From Micromonospora craniellae (lineage in GTDB: Bacteria > Actinomycetota > Actinomycetes > Mycobacteriales > Micromonosporaceae), in the NCBI RefSeq assembly GCF_014764405.1, contig NZ_CP061725.1, forward strand, positions 2,418,001 through 2,482,000: DNA of 64,000 nucleotides, in the 5' to 3' direction. Positions within the stretch are counted from its first letter, which is position 1, and the number at the start of each line of letters is the position of its first letter. The notes under the pieces are model-generated. The model ran no database searches, was not told the origin of the DNA, and was given only the letters and a program-made list of their open reading frames with translations. Shown one piece after another: positions 7,688 through 16,291 of this stretch. The translations under genes and the position numbers were made by a program.

Positions 7688-8548
7688 TCACCGCCGGGGT
7701 GTCACACCCTCCGGGCCGGACTGGTCACGGCTGTCGTACGCCTGGCGCGAGCCGCACACGTCGGCGCGGGAGCACAGGGAGCGCGAGCCGTCGGCGTCCA
7801 GTCGTACGGTGACGGCGTCGCGGGGGACGCTGTGGCCCACCACCCGACCGTCCCCCTTCGGGGTGGAGACCCGACTGCCGACCTCCGGCGCGGACTCCTG
7901 AAAGCGTTGATACAGCGGGTGCTCGTACTTGAGGCAGCACATCAGCCGGCCGCAGGCGCCGGAGATCCGCAGCGGGTTGAGCGGCAGGTCCTGGTCCTTG
8001 GCCATCCGGATGGTGACCGGCTCGAAGTCGTTCAGGAAGGTGGCGCAGCACAGGTCGCGTCCGCAGGAGCCGATGCCGCCCTGCACCCGGGCCGAGTCAC
8101 GGGCCGACAACTGGCGCAGTTCCACCCGGCAGTGCAGGGTCGCCCCGAGATCGCGGACCAGGGAACGGAAGTCCACCCGGTGCGGCGCGGTGAAGTAGAT
8201 GGTGCTGCGTTCGCCGCCGCCGTCGGCGCTGCCGAGCACGTGGTCGATCGCCACCACCTTCATCGGTAGGCCGTGCTCCCGGATCAGCCGCTTCGCCGCG
8301 ACCTTGGCCTCCGCCTTGCGACGCCGCAGCGTCTCGTCCCGGCGCAGGTCCTCCTCCTGTGCCAGCCCGGCCAGCCGGGGAAAGCCCTCGGTGTCGTCAC
8401 TGACCCACTGCGCGGCCCAGACGCACTCCGCCACCTCGGGCCCATCGTCGGTGGGCACCAGCACCTTGTCGCCGACCTGCGGTCGGAACTCGCCCGGATC
8501 GAGGTAGTAGAGACGCCCGTACCGCTGGAAGCTGACCGCGCAGAGCAT
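7688..8548 (-). CDS. PSP1-domain protein (RicT/YaaT family)
   Basis: This protein of about 286 residues matches the PSP1/YaaT family. It starts MLCAVSFQRYGRLYYLDPG and has the cysteine cluster GSCGRDLCCATFL and the GRLMCCLKYEHPLY motif. In Bacillus the homologue RicT joins RicA and RicF, which hold Fe-S clusters and affect RNA maturation and sporulation. The actinobacterial role is less clear. I chose the ATG at 8548, because GAGGAG lies 7 bases before it; an ATG at 8554 is too close to that site. The gene lies downstream of holB and tmk on the same strand, a common neighbourhood for this family. The tail from about residue 225 is variable and Arg-rich. Confidence 0.85.
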   Translation of the reverse strand: MLCAVSFQRYGRLYYLDPGEFRPQVGDKVLVPTDDGPEVAECVWAAQWVSDDTEGFPRLAGLAQEEDLRRDETLRRRKAEAKVAAKRLIREHGLPMKVVAIDHVLGSADGGGERSTIYFTAPHRVDFRSLVRDLGATLHCRVELRQLSARDSARVQGGIGSCGRDLCCATFLNDFEPVTIRMAKDQDLPLNPLRISGACGRLMCCLKYEHPLYQRFQESAPEVGSRVSTPKGDGRVVGHSVPRDAVTVRLDADGSRSLCSRADVCGSRQAYDSRDQSGPEGVTPRR

Positions 8549-8887
8549 GCCCATGCTCCTCACCCTACGACGCGCGGCCGGGTTTCCGCCGAGCCGGCGT
8601 GACCGGTGACCGCACCGCGTAACCATCCATGACTGTCGACTCGACTGACCCCGTGCCACCTTCCGGTACGACGATGGCGGACCGGACGGTTGAATCCTGC
8701 GCCACGGACGGGACAGACGGGGCTCGACAGCGTTGAGTGTGGGGACAGACCTGCGGGGGGTGCAGGGAAGTCACGGCGCCGCCGCGAGGGCCTCACCGGG
8801 TACCCGCGTGCGGCGCCGTGCTGCTGCCCGGGTCCGCCGGTCGAACGCCGCCCACCATCGGCCACGGGCCTCCGATCGGCAGGGCTG

Positions 8888-9583
8888 CTACCAGCCGACG
8901 CGGGTCGTCGGTCCGCCCGGAGCGGTGCCGGGGCGGAAGCGGGTCGACGCCGCGCGCAACGAGGACTCGGCCAGGCTCGGGGCCCACTGACGCAACAGTG
9001 TCTCCGCCCCGTCGTATGCGACGCAGAGCACGGCCAGCACCCGGGCCGCGATCTCGGCGGCGGCAGGGGTGCCCGGCGACGAGGGCCCGGAGTGCGGCGA
9101 CTGGCGGGTGATCGAGGTGGCCGCGACCACGGAGACCGCCTCGGCCGAGCCGATCACTTCGGCCAGGGTGCGGGCGACGGCGAGCCGGCTGCCCTCCACC
9201 CAGTCGGCGAGCGCGTCGGCGTAGCCGGCGGTGGCTTCCAGCCGCCCCACCAGGCTCTCCGGGCCGTCGTCGAGGTGTCGCAGCAGCATCGTCCGGGACT
9301 GCCCGTACGCGGCGGCGGCCGGCCCGGACCAGAGCAGCGGGTCGGTCAGCGTGGCGCAGGCGTGGTCGTACCCGTGCACGTGCCGGCGCACCGTGTGCCC
9401 GGCACCGGCCAACGGTGCCGCCCGCAGGTCGAGGAAGCTGCGCAACGCGTCACCCGGCAACACCTGCATCCGGCGCAGCAGCGGCCAGACCCGGTGCCCC
9501 TCCGGAGCCCCGGCGGCGAGCAGGGTGTCGACCCGGCGCAGCAGATCGATCCCGGGCTCGGTGAGCCGGTCCAGCGTGTCCAT
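8888..9583 (-). CDS. Hypothetical protein, third gene of a YbaB/EspC-like cluster
   Basis: This 232-residue protein starts at ATG 9583 (GGGGAGAGGTG upstream), and the start overlaps the stop of the EspC-like gene (TGATG). It begins MDTLDRLTEPGIDLLRRVDT, appears largely helical, and has no signal peptide or membrane helix. Segments such as LLWSGPAAAAYGQSRTMLLRHLDDG resemble the helical repeats of WXG100/LXG-type secretion substrates (W-S-G-P-A-A-AAY). I do not recognise a named family. Strict coupling to the EspC-like gene suggests a role in the same process, perhaps as a partner or larger substrate of a type VII-like pathway. Confidence 0.65.
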   Translation of the reverse strand: MDTLDRLTEPGIDLLRRVDTLLAAGAPEGHRVWPLLRRMQVLPGDALRSFLDLRAAPLAGAGHTVRRHVHGYDHACATLTDPLLWSGPAAAAYGQSRTMLLRHLDDGPESLVGRLEATAGYADALADWVEGSRLAVARTLAEVIGSAEAVSVVAATSITRQSPHSGPSSPGTPAAAEIAARVLAVLCVAYDGAETLLRQWAPSLAESSLRAASTRFRPGTAPGGPTTRVGW

Positions 9584-9888
9584 CACCTCTCCCCGGCCAG
9601 CCGGCGGGAGGCGGCGGAGTCCGTGTCGGCGTACCGGTCGGCGGCCTGGCGCAGTGCGGTCGCCGTGGCGGTCAGCTGGGCGGCGGCGGCGTGCGCCTCG
9701 CGGGCCCGGTCGCCGGTGGCGGCGATCCACTGCCGGTGCAGTGCCCGCCCGATCTCGCCGGGCCGCCCCGGCGCGTCCGCGCCGAACGAGACCTGCGCGG
9801 GGTCGGCGGCGGTGACCGAGCGGGACAGCGCGGTCAACGTGGCGCTCGCTTCGTCGAGGCGTGCGGCCAGGGCACGAAGGGTGTCCAT
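9583..9888 (-). CDS. EspC-like (ESX secretion-associated) small helical protein
   Basis: This 101-residue Ala-rich helical protein (MDTLRALAARLDEASATLTA...) resembles the EspC/WXG100-like superfamily: two long helices and a central turn containing W (RQWIAATGDRAREAH). The stop overlaps the start of the next gene, and the start lies one base after the YbaB-like gene stop. No signal peptide is present, as expected for a type VII substrate. No ESX core genes (EccC and others) are in the window, so secretion is inference from fold and context. Confidence 0.6.
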   Translation of the reverse strand: MDTLRALAARLDEASATLTALSRSVTAADPAQVSFGADAPGRPGEIGRALHRQWIAATGDRAREAHAAAAQLTATATALRQAADRYADTDSAASRRLAGER

Positions 9889-9889
9889 C

Positions 9890-10219
9890 TCACGCCCCCG
9901 TCAGTGGCTGGTAGGCGGTGAACGTCTCGTTGTGCAGCTTCTCCCTGGCCCACTGGGCGGCGTCCGCCGCGGCGGCCACGGCGGCTCGCACCGAACCGGC
10001 GACGTCGCGCGGCTGGCGGGTGTGCAACGGGCCGAGAAAACGCACGTCGGTGATCCGGCCACCGGCGGTCACCACCACCTCGACCAGACCGTCCGGCGAC
10101 CGGACGGTGACCTCGACCGTCGCCACGGCCTGGTCGAACTCGGCCTGGAGGGACTCGATCCGGCGGTAGCGTCGGACCGCCTCCTCGATCCACGCCTCGT
10201 CGATCTCGCCCCGCGGCAT
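9890..10219 (-). CDS. YbaB/EbfC-family DNA-binding protein
   Basis: This 109-residue protein has the family layout: an N-terminal helix (IDEAWIEEAVRRYRRIESLQ), then a beta region TVEVTVRSPDGLVEVVVTAGGRITDV and a C-terminal helix. YbaB/EbfC proteins are dimeric nucleoid-associated proteins often encoded next to DNA polymerase III subunit genes. In actinobacteria paralogues of this type also precede EspC-like genes. Here holB lies upstream (10379-11632), and the EspC-like gene begins one base downstream, so it is the first gene of a three-gene unit. A possible role is regulation of that unit. Confidence 0.75.
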   Translation of the reverse strand: MPRGEIDEAWIEEAVRRYRRIESLQAEFDQAVATVEVTVRSPDGLVEVVVTAGGRITDVRFLGPLHTRQPRDVAGSVRAAVAAAADAAQWAREKLHNETFTAYQPLTGA

Positions 10220-10378
10220 CAGCGGACTCCTCCCCAGCCGTCCTCACTGTGCGTACTACCACCGTCACCACGGCACACCGGACCGTACCGCACCAGAATT
10301 GGGCGTGTCGATGCCTGCGCGGATCCCGGGACTGACCGGTCCGTCAGGACGCGGTATCCGGCGGGACGCGTGCCGGGT

Positions 10379-11632
10379 TCAGCCCTTCCAGAGGGCGAGC
10401 ATCATCGCCTCGACCGCGATCCGGGGCTTGACGTTGGCCTCGATCGCGGACCGGCAGGCGAGCACCGCCTCCAGCCGCCGCAACGCCCCCTCCGCCTGCC
10501 ACTTACGGGCACCGGCGTCGGCCAGGTCGGCGGTGTCGGTGTGCACCGGCGCCACCGGCGCACCCCACGCGACGGCGAGGGCGTCCCGATAGAAGGCGGC
10601 CAGGTCGACCAGGGCCCGGTCCAGCGCGTCCCGCTGGGCCCGGGTCGCCCGGGACTTCTGACGGCGTTCCAGGTCCTTCAACTGGCCGGCGGAGCCCCGG
10701 GCGGCACCCGCCGCGCCCCGGCCGGTGCCACCCGCGCCGAGCGCGGTCTCCAGCGCGGCGCGCTCCGCCGCGTCCAGGTCGGCCACCGACGCCTCGGCCT
10801 CCGCCTCGGCCGCCGCGATCAGCGCGGACGCCGCGTCGAACGCGGCACCCACCCCGGTCAGCCGACGCGGCACCGCGAGCACCGCGTCCCGCCGCGACCT
10901 GGCCTGCTGGTCGCCGGCCAGCCGCCGGGCCCGCCCCACGTGCCCCTGGGTGGCCGCCGCCGCCCACCGGGCCACGTCGGGGGCGATGCCGTCGCGGCGT
11001 ACCAGCACCTCGGCGACCGCCTCGGCCGGCGGCTGCCGCAGCGGTACGACCCGACAGCGCGACCTGATGGTCACCGAGATGTCGTCCGGGTGGGTGGACG
11101 GCGCGCAGAGCAGGAAGACGGTCCGGGGAGGAGGTTCCTCCACCGCCTTGAGCAGCGCGTTGCCGGCCGCCTCGGTCAGCCGGTCGGCATCCTCGATGAT
11201 CACCACCTGCCAGCGCCCGCCGGACGGGGTGCTGGCCGCTCGGAGCACCAGTGCCCGCATGTCGTTGACGCCGATGGACAGGCCCTCGGGCACCACCAGC
11301 CGCACGTCGGCGTGGGTGCCGGCCAGCGTGGTGTGACACCCCGGGCAGGCACCGCAGCCGGTGCCGTGGACGCACTGCAACGCGGCGGCGAAGGCGCGTG
11401 CCGCCACCGACCGCCCCGATCCCGGCGGCCCGGTGAAGATCCACGCATGGGTCATCCCCGCGCCCGGGTCGGACGCCGGGGCCGCACCGTCGCCCTCGTC
11501 CGGGGACACCGTCGGCTCGGTGGCGTCCGGGCCGACGGGGGTGCGCAGCACCGCGGCGGCGGCCGACGCGGCCCGGCGCAGCGTCTCCACCGCCTCGTCC
11601 TGCCCGACCAGATCGGCGAAGGCGTCCGGCAT
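10379..11632 (-). CDS. holB: DNA polymerase III delta' subunit
   Basis: This 417-residue AAA+ clamp-loader subunit begins MPDAFADLVGQDEAVETLRRA, the usual start for delta'. The P-loop region reads FTGPPGSGRS with Arg in place of the catalytic Lys, consistent with the non-hydrolysing delta' role. A zinc-binding cluster CGACPGCH follows a first Cys at CVHGTGC. Sensor and Walker B equivalents are VIIEDADRLTEAAGNALLKAVEEPP, then SRCR. An acidic spacer of about 35 residues precedes the P-loop. The ATG overlaps the stop of the tmk-fusion gene (TGATG), so the two are co-translated, tying nucleotide supply to replication. Confidence 0.93.
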   Translation of the reverse strand: MPDAFADLVGQDEAVETLRRAASAAAAVLRTPVGPDATEPTVSPDEGDGAAPASDPGAGMTHAWIFTGPPGSGRSVAARAFAAALQCVHGTGCGACPGCHTTLAGTHADVRLVVPEGLSIGVNDMRALVLRAASTPSGGRWQVVIIEDADRLTEAAGNALLKAVEEPPPRTVFLLCAPSTHPDDISVTIRSRCRVVPLRQPPAEAVAEVLVRRDGIAPDVARWAAAATQGHVGRARRLAGDQQARSRRDAVLAVPRRLTGVGAAFDAASALIAAAEAEAEASVADLDAAERAALETALGAGGTGRGAAGAARGSAGQLKDLERRQKSRATRAQRDALDRALVDLAAFYRDALAVAWGAPVAPVHTDTADLADAGARKWQAEGALRRLEAVLACRSAIEANVKPRIAVEAMMLALWKG

Positions 11633-13941
11633 CAGGTCCGCTCCGTCGTCACCAGCTCGGACGGGGATAACTCGGGCTGGACCGAGGTGTCCGGGCCGTT
11701 CGCCGGGTCCGGGTGGGTGATGCCGCCGGGGGCACCGAGCAGTTCCTCCACCCGGTGGGCCACCTGCTCGGCGATCTCCTCGGCCGGACGGGAGCCGTCG
11801 AGCACCAGGTACCGCTTGGGGTCGGCGGCAGCCAGGTCGAGGAAGGCGTACCTGACCCGCTCATGGAAGCTGACCGACTCGGCCTCCAACCGGTCGGCGG
11901 CCTGGTTCCGCGCGGCCACCCGGGACAGCCCGGTCCGCGGGTCGACGTCGAGCAGCACCACCAGGTCGGGCTTGAGCCCGCCGGTGGCCCAGGAGGAGAG
12001 CCAGGAGACCTCGTCGACCGGCAGCGTACGGCCGGCGCCCTGGTACGCCAGGGACGAGTCGACGTACCGGTCACTGATCACCACCGCGCCCCGGACCAGG
12101 GCCGGCCGGACCACGGTGGCCACGTGGTGTGCCCGGTCGGCGGCGTAGAGCAGGGCCTCGGCGCGCGGTGAGGGCGCCTCGGCGCCGGTGGTGTCCAGCA
12201 CCATCGACCGGATCCGGGAGCCGACGGCGGTCGCGCCCGGTTCCCGGGTCACCACCACGTCCCGCCCGTGGCCGCGCAACCGCTCGGCGAGCTGGGCGAG
12301 CTGGGTCGACTTGCCCGCGCCCTCGCCACCCTCGAAGACCACGAAGAGTCCGGCCGAGACGAACGGCTCGGCTGGCATCAGCGGGCGACCCCGGATCGAT
12401 CCCCACAGGTCGGCCAGGACCGGCACGCCCTTCTTGTCGTCCATCTGCCCGAACGCGCTGATCCCGGCGAAGATCCCGGCGGCACCGGCGGCGAGCAGCA
12501 GCAGCCGCGTCGAGGAGACCGAAATGCCCAGGTCGGCGATCTCGAACTCCCGGGAGCCGCCGACCCCGGCGAGCAGGCTGCCCAGCGCGATGGCCAGGAT
12601 CAGCACCAGCCGGGTACCGATCTGCACCACGGCGAAGACCCGGCCGCGTACCTCGTCGGCGACCTCGCCGCCGAGCAGCGTGGTGCCGGAGAGGAAGGCC
12701 ATCCCGGCCCCGGCGCCGACCAGGATCGCACCGACCAGCGCCATGGACAGGTGGAAGGCGAAGGCCAGCGTCATCACCGAGGCGCTGGCCAGCACGATAC
12801 TCATGCCGAACCAGCGCCGCCGGGACATGTCCCGGACGATCATCGGGCCGAGCCCGATGCCGATCGCCAGGCCCAGGAAGATCGCGCCGAAGAGCAGATA
12901 GAACGCGGCGTCACCGGCGCCGAGCGAGTTGGCGAAAAAGCGGGCGGTGCCGATCACGATGCCGCCGCCGGCAAAGGCACCCAGGATGCCCAGGACCAGG
13001 CCGCGGACCAGCGGGGTCTGTGCGATGAACCGCCAGCCCTCGGCGAACTGGCGCAACATGCTCTGCTCGGTGCGCTCCCCCTCGGCGGTCTGCGCCTGGC
13101 TGATCTCCTTGATGCCGAACGCCACCACCAGGGCGGTGGCGAGGCGGGAGAACGCATTGAACCAGAGCGCCAGTTGGGCCGGCTCGGCCCAGGAGGGCAT
13201 CTCGCCGCCGGTGGCACCCCGGACGATGCCGTCGCCCGAGGCGAGCAGGATCGCGGCGGCGATCGGGGTGAGTCCGTACGTGGTGATCAGGGTGAGCTGG
13301 TTCGCCGTCTCCAGCCGGGCCCGGGGGATGAGGTTGGGGACCGCTGCTTCCTTGGCCGGGATCCAGAGCAGGGTGACCGTCTCGATCAGGAACGTGGCGA
13401 TCGCCGCCCAGCTCACCACCCGCGCGCCGCTGGCGCCGGTGAGCGCGTACAGCGGGATGGAGGCGAACAGCACGAACCGCAGCACGTCGCAGATGACCAT
13501 GGTCCAGCGCCGGTCGAACCGGTCGGCGAGCACCCCGGCGATCGGGCCGAGCAGCAACGCGGGCAGCAGCCGGATGGCGATCACGCCACCGAACGCGGCT
13601 CCCTTGGCGGTGTTCCCCTCCACCTGCGCGGCGGCGAAGACACTGGTGGCGAGCAGGCCGAGCCAGTCGCCGAAGGACGCGGCGCCGAGCACGATCCAGA
13701 GCCGGCGGAACGGGCGGATGCGCAGCACCGAGCGGATCGCGCCGTACCCGGACAGGTCGGCCTGGGCGGCGGACCCGCCCGAAGCAGCCTTCGGGTCGGC
13801 GGCACCGCCGCCGGATAAGCCGGTCGTGTCCCGGCCGGATGTCCCGGCGGGCTGGTCCGCGGACGGCGACACGCCGGACGGCTCGCCGTTGAACTGGCTT
13901 TCGATGGCCGTACCTCCACGTGCCGGCCCATCGCTGGGCAC
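11632..13941 (-). CDS. tmk: MFS-type membrane domain fused to thymidylate kinase
   Basis: This is a 769-residue fusion. After a disordered N-terminus of about 65 residues there is a 12-helix major-facilitator-like domain (residues ~75-490). A thymidylate kinase follows from about residue 540: P-loop FEGGEGAGKST, DR-x motif VTREPGA, LYAADRAHH lid region and ISDRYVDSSLAYQG. dTMP kinase makes dTDP for DNA synthesis. Long Tmk proteins with an N-terminal MFS domain are known in several actinomycetes, but the transport role is unclear. The start is uncertain: the GTG at 13941 is used, though its ribosome site is poor. The stop overlaps holB by 1 base. It is divergent from the gene at 14088. Confidence 0.88.
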   Translation of the reverse strand: MPSDGPARGGTAIESQFNGEPSGVSPSADQPAGTSGRDTTGLSGGGAADPKAASGGSAAQADLSGYGAIRSVLRIRPFRRLWIVLGAASFGDWLGLLATSVFAAAQVEGNTAKGAAFGGVIAIRLLPALLLGPIAGVLADRFDRRWTMVICDVLRFVLFASIPLYALTGASGARVVSWAAIATFLIETVTLLWIPAKEAAVPNLIPRARLETANQLTLITTYGLTPIAAAILLASGDGIVRGATGGEMPSWAEPAQLALWFNAFSRLATALVVAFGIKEISQAQTAEGERTEQSMLRQFAEGWRFIAQTPLVRGLVLGILGAFAGGGIVIGTARFFANSLGAGDAAFYLLFGAIFLGLAIGIGLGPMIVRDMSRRRWFGMSIVLASASVMTLAFAFHLSMALVGAILVGAGAGMAFLSGTTLLGGEVADEVRGRVFAVVQIGTRLVLILAIALGSLLAGVGGSREFEIADLGISVSSTRLLLLAAGAAGIFAGISAFGQMDDKKGVPVLADLWGSIRGRPLMPAEPFVSAGLFVVFEGGEGAGKSTQLAQLAERLRGHGRDVVVTREPGATAVGSRIRSMVLDTTGAEAPSPRAEALLYAADRAHHVATVVRPALVRGAVVISDRYVDSSLAYQGAGRTLPVDEVSWLSSWATGGLKPDLVVLLDVDPRTGLSRVAARNQAADRLEAESVSFHERVRYAFLDLAAADPKRYLVLDGSRPAEEIAEQVAHRVEELLGAPGGITHPDPANGPDTSVQPELSPSELVTTERT

Positions 13942-14087
13942 CTCCGGTGGAACACTCTAGTCCCGACGGGACCTCTTCCCGTCGCGCATGTCCTGCTCGC
14001 CGAGCCTAGGCCGCGGTCGCCAACCGGACCCGGCCCGTCAGATGCGAGGGTATTTCGCATTCACCGTTTCACAGTTAGCGTGCACAC

Positions 14088-15296
14088 GTGGCCACCGACA
14101 GCGACAACCTGCGTCACCGGCTGGACCGGGCGACCGCGCACCTCGACCCGCCGTACGCGGTGGTGGACCTCGCGGCCTTCGACCGCAACGCCGCCGCGTT
14201 GACCGCCCGGGCCGCCGGCAAACCGCTGCGCATCGCCAGCAAGTCGCTCCGCTGCCGGGACCTCATCTCCCGCGCGCTGGCCCAGTCGGGTTGGCGGGCG
14301 GTGATGGCGTTCACGCTGCCCGAGGCGATCTGGCTGGTCCGGACCGGGGTCACCGCCGACGTGCTGGTGGCGTACCCCACCGCCGACCGGGGGGCGCTCG
14401 CCGAACTCGCCGCCGACCCGACGCTGGCAGCGGCCATCACGCTGATGGTCGACGACCCCGAACAGCTCGACTTCTGCGACACGGTGACCGCTCCGGGCCG
14501 CCGCCCGGAGCTGCGCGTCTGCCTCGACCTGGACGCCTCGTGGCGACTGCTGGGCGGTCGGGTGCACGTCGGCGTCCGCCGCTCGCCGGTGCACACCGCC
14601 CGGGCGGCCGGCCGGCTCGCCGCCACCGTCGCCCGGCGAGCCGGGTTCCGGCTGGTCGGCCTGATGTCGTACGAGGCGCAGATCGCCGGCCTGGGCGACG
14701 CTCCGCCGGGGCAGGCGGTGCTCGGTGCCGCGATCCGGGTGGCGCAGCGCGGGTCGTACCGCGAGTTGCTGGCCCGCCGGGGTGCGGCGGTCGCCGCGGT
14801 ACGCGAACACGCCGACCTGGAGTTCGTCAACGGCGGCGGGACCGGCAGCGTGGCCGCCACCAGCGCCGATCCCGCGGTCACCGAGGTCACCGCGGGATCG
14901 GGCCTGTACGGGCCGACCCTGTTCGACGCGTACCGCACCTGGCGGCCCACCCCGGCGGCGTTCTTCGCCTGCACGGTGGTCCGCCGGCCGGCACCCGACC
15001 TGGCCACCGTGCTCGGCGGCGGCTGGATCGCCTCCGGTTCCGCCGCCGGCAACCGGCTGCCCCGCCCGTGGCTGCCGACCGGCCTCAAGCTGCTCGGCGC
15101 CGAGGGTGCCGGCGAGGTGCAGACCCCGCTGACCGGCGCGCCGGCCGCCACCCTGCGCGTCGGGGACCGGGTCTGGTTCCGCCACGCCAAGTCCGGCGAG
15201 CTGTGCGAACGGGTGAACGAGCTGCACCTGGTCGACGGCGACCATGTGGTGGGTACCGTGCCGACCTATCGGGGCGAGGAACGCGCCTTCCTCTGA
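14088..15296 (+). CDS. PLP-dependent alanine racemase-like / D-amino-acid aldolase-like enzyme
   Basis: This 402-residue protein of the alanine-racemase N-terminal fold starts at GTG. The PLP lysine is in LRIASKSLR near residue 48 (K in SKS), followed by barrel strands through LVGLMSYEAQ and EFVNGGGTGS. The C-terminal part has the DSD1-like domain (WFRHAKSGELCERVNELHLV) seen in D-serine dehydratase and D-threonine aldolase relatives. It therefore probably acts on a D-amino acid. A paired zinc site of DSD1 enzymes would lie in the HAKSGELCER stretch (His and Cys are both present). It is transcribed away from tmk, with 146 bases between the two starts. Confidence 0.82.
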   Translation: MATDSDNLRHRLDRATAHLDPPYAVVDLAAFDRNAAALTARAAGKPLRIASKSLRCRDLISRALAQSGWRAVMAFTLPEAIWLVRTGVTADVLVAYPTADRGALAELAADPTLAAAITLMVDDPEQLDFCDTVTAPGRRPELRVCLDLDASWRLLGGRVHVGVRRSPVHTARAAGRLAATVARRAGFRLVGLMSYEAQIAGLGDAPPGQAVLGAAIRVAQRGSYRELLARRGAAVAAVREHADLEFVNGGGTGSVAATSADPAVTEVTAGSGLYGPTLFDAYRTWRPTPAAFFACTVVRRPAPDLATVLGGGWIASGSAAGNRLPRPWLPTGLKLLGAEGAGEVQTPLTGAPAATLRVGDRVWFRHAKSGELCERVNELHLVDGDHVVGTVPTYRGEERAFL

Positions 15297-15420
15297 GCAC
15301 TTTGCACCGGGGCCACGGCGAGGTTGTCCGCCGCGGTCGTGGCCTGGGGTGTGCGCGGTTGCTGCCGGTCCGGCGGGCCGGGCGGGTTCCCCGCGGGCTA
15401 CGTCGCCGGATCGGTGGAGG

Positions 15421-16146
15421 TCAGGCGGGCTGCTTGGCCGATGCCTCGGCGGCCTCGGCGATCTGGTCGTCGCCCGGCTTCGCGGGCTGCCCGACCGGCC
15501 GGCGACCGGCGTCGCCCCGTGCCTCCATCTGACGGTGCAGGTACTCCCGGATCAGCGCTTTCGCCTCGGCCAGCACCCGGTCGTCGCCGTCCGGCTTGCG
15601 CCGGAACGCGAGCTTGATCAGAGCGTCCGCCGCCTCCACCGCGATCTCCAGATGGAAGCGCAGGTCGGGAACGTCGGCGAGCCCGAACCGCTCGGTGAGC
15701 ACCCGGGCCAGCTGGTCGGCGATCACCCCGTTGTTGTCCCGCTGCTCATCGAGCAGGTGCAGGTCGACCACGTCGCCGAAGTGCAGGGTACGGAAGCCGG
15801 GAACGGTGCGGTGCATCGTGATGTACTCGTCGATGCCCGCGTCGACCCCGTCCCACCAGTGTGTCAGGTCGTCCGAGGCGAAGCGTTCGTCGAGCCGCTG
15901 GAGGTAGGACTCCATCGTGCGCAGCGTGAGCGCCTGCACGATCGCCCGCTTGTCCGGAAAGAACTGGTAGACCGATCCGATCGCCACCTCGGCCCGCTCG
16001 GCGAGCAAGGTGGTGGTCAGCCCTTCGTACCCCACCTCGTCGACGAGCTCGGCGCAGGCGTCCAGCATCCGCTGGACACGCGCGACACTACGGCCCTGCA
16101 CTGGTACGCGACGCAGTGGGCCGGTCGTGGCGGCTGAAGTTGACAC
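15421..16146 (-). CDS. TetR-family transcriptional regulator
   Basis: This protein of about 241 residues has the N-terminal TetR DNA-binding domain: RVQRMLDACAELVDEVGYEG, TTTLLAERAEVAIGSVYQFF and PDKRAIVQAL. The ligand-binding C-terminal domain is unassigned. The GTG at 16146 is preferred because GAGAGGGGGTGG lies upstream; the longer frame to 16182 adds a Cys-rich leader not seen in the family. It is divergent from the lactone oxidase gene at 16292, with two palindromes in the shared 145-base gap, so it probably controls itself and that gene. Confidence 0.85.
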   Translation of the reverse strand: MSTSAATTGPLRRVPVQGRSVARVQRMLDACAELVDEVGYEGLTTTLLAERAEVAIGSVYQFFPDKRAIVQALTLRTMESYLQRLDERFASDDLTHWWDGVDAGIDEYITMHRTVPGFRTLHFGDVVDLHLLDEQRDNNGVIADQLARVLTERFGLADVPDLRFHLEIAVEAADALIKLAFRRKPDGDDRVLAEAKALIREYLHRQMEARGDAGRRPVGQPAKPGDDQIAEAAEASAKQPA

Positions 16147-16236
16147 TCGCCACCCCCTCTCGACGGATGAACATATCTGCACGTCACGAGTCCGTGACTA
16201 CCGGTACAACGAGCGGACCTCGATTGCGGTGTTTAC

Positions 16237-16272
16237 CAGGAAGAACGTTCCTGATATGAATTCGGTTCATAT
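16237..16272. promoter_or_regulatory. Two adjacent palindromes, candidate TetR operators
   Basis: CAGGAA-N5-TTCCTG (16237-16253) is followed directly by ATATGAA-N5-TTCATAT (16254-16272). Both have perfect arms. They lie 20-55 bases before the oxidase ATG, in the divergent gap with the TetR gene. The AT-rich second palindrome stands out in this GC-rich DNA. A related sequence, ATGAACATAT, lies near 16166 on the TetR side. Binding is inferred from position and symmetry. Confidence 0.5.
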
Positions 16273-16291
16273 TCATCTTGAGGAGCGTGCC

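Noticed and set aside
8690..12148. Very long plus-strand open frame (over 1100 codons)
   Set aside because: It lies opposite holB, the EspC-like cluster and tmk. Its composition is Arg/Gly/Pro-rich with no domain, as expected for the antisense of high-GC genes.
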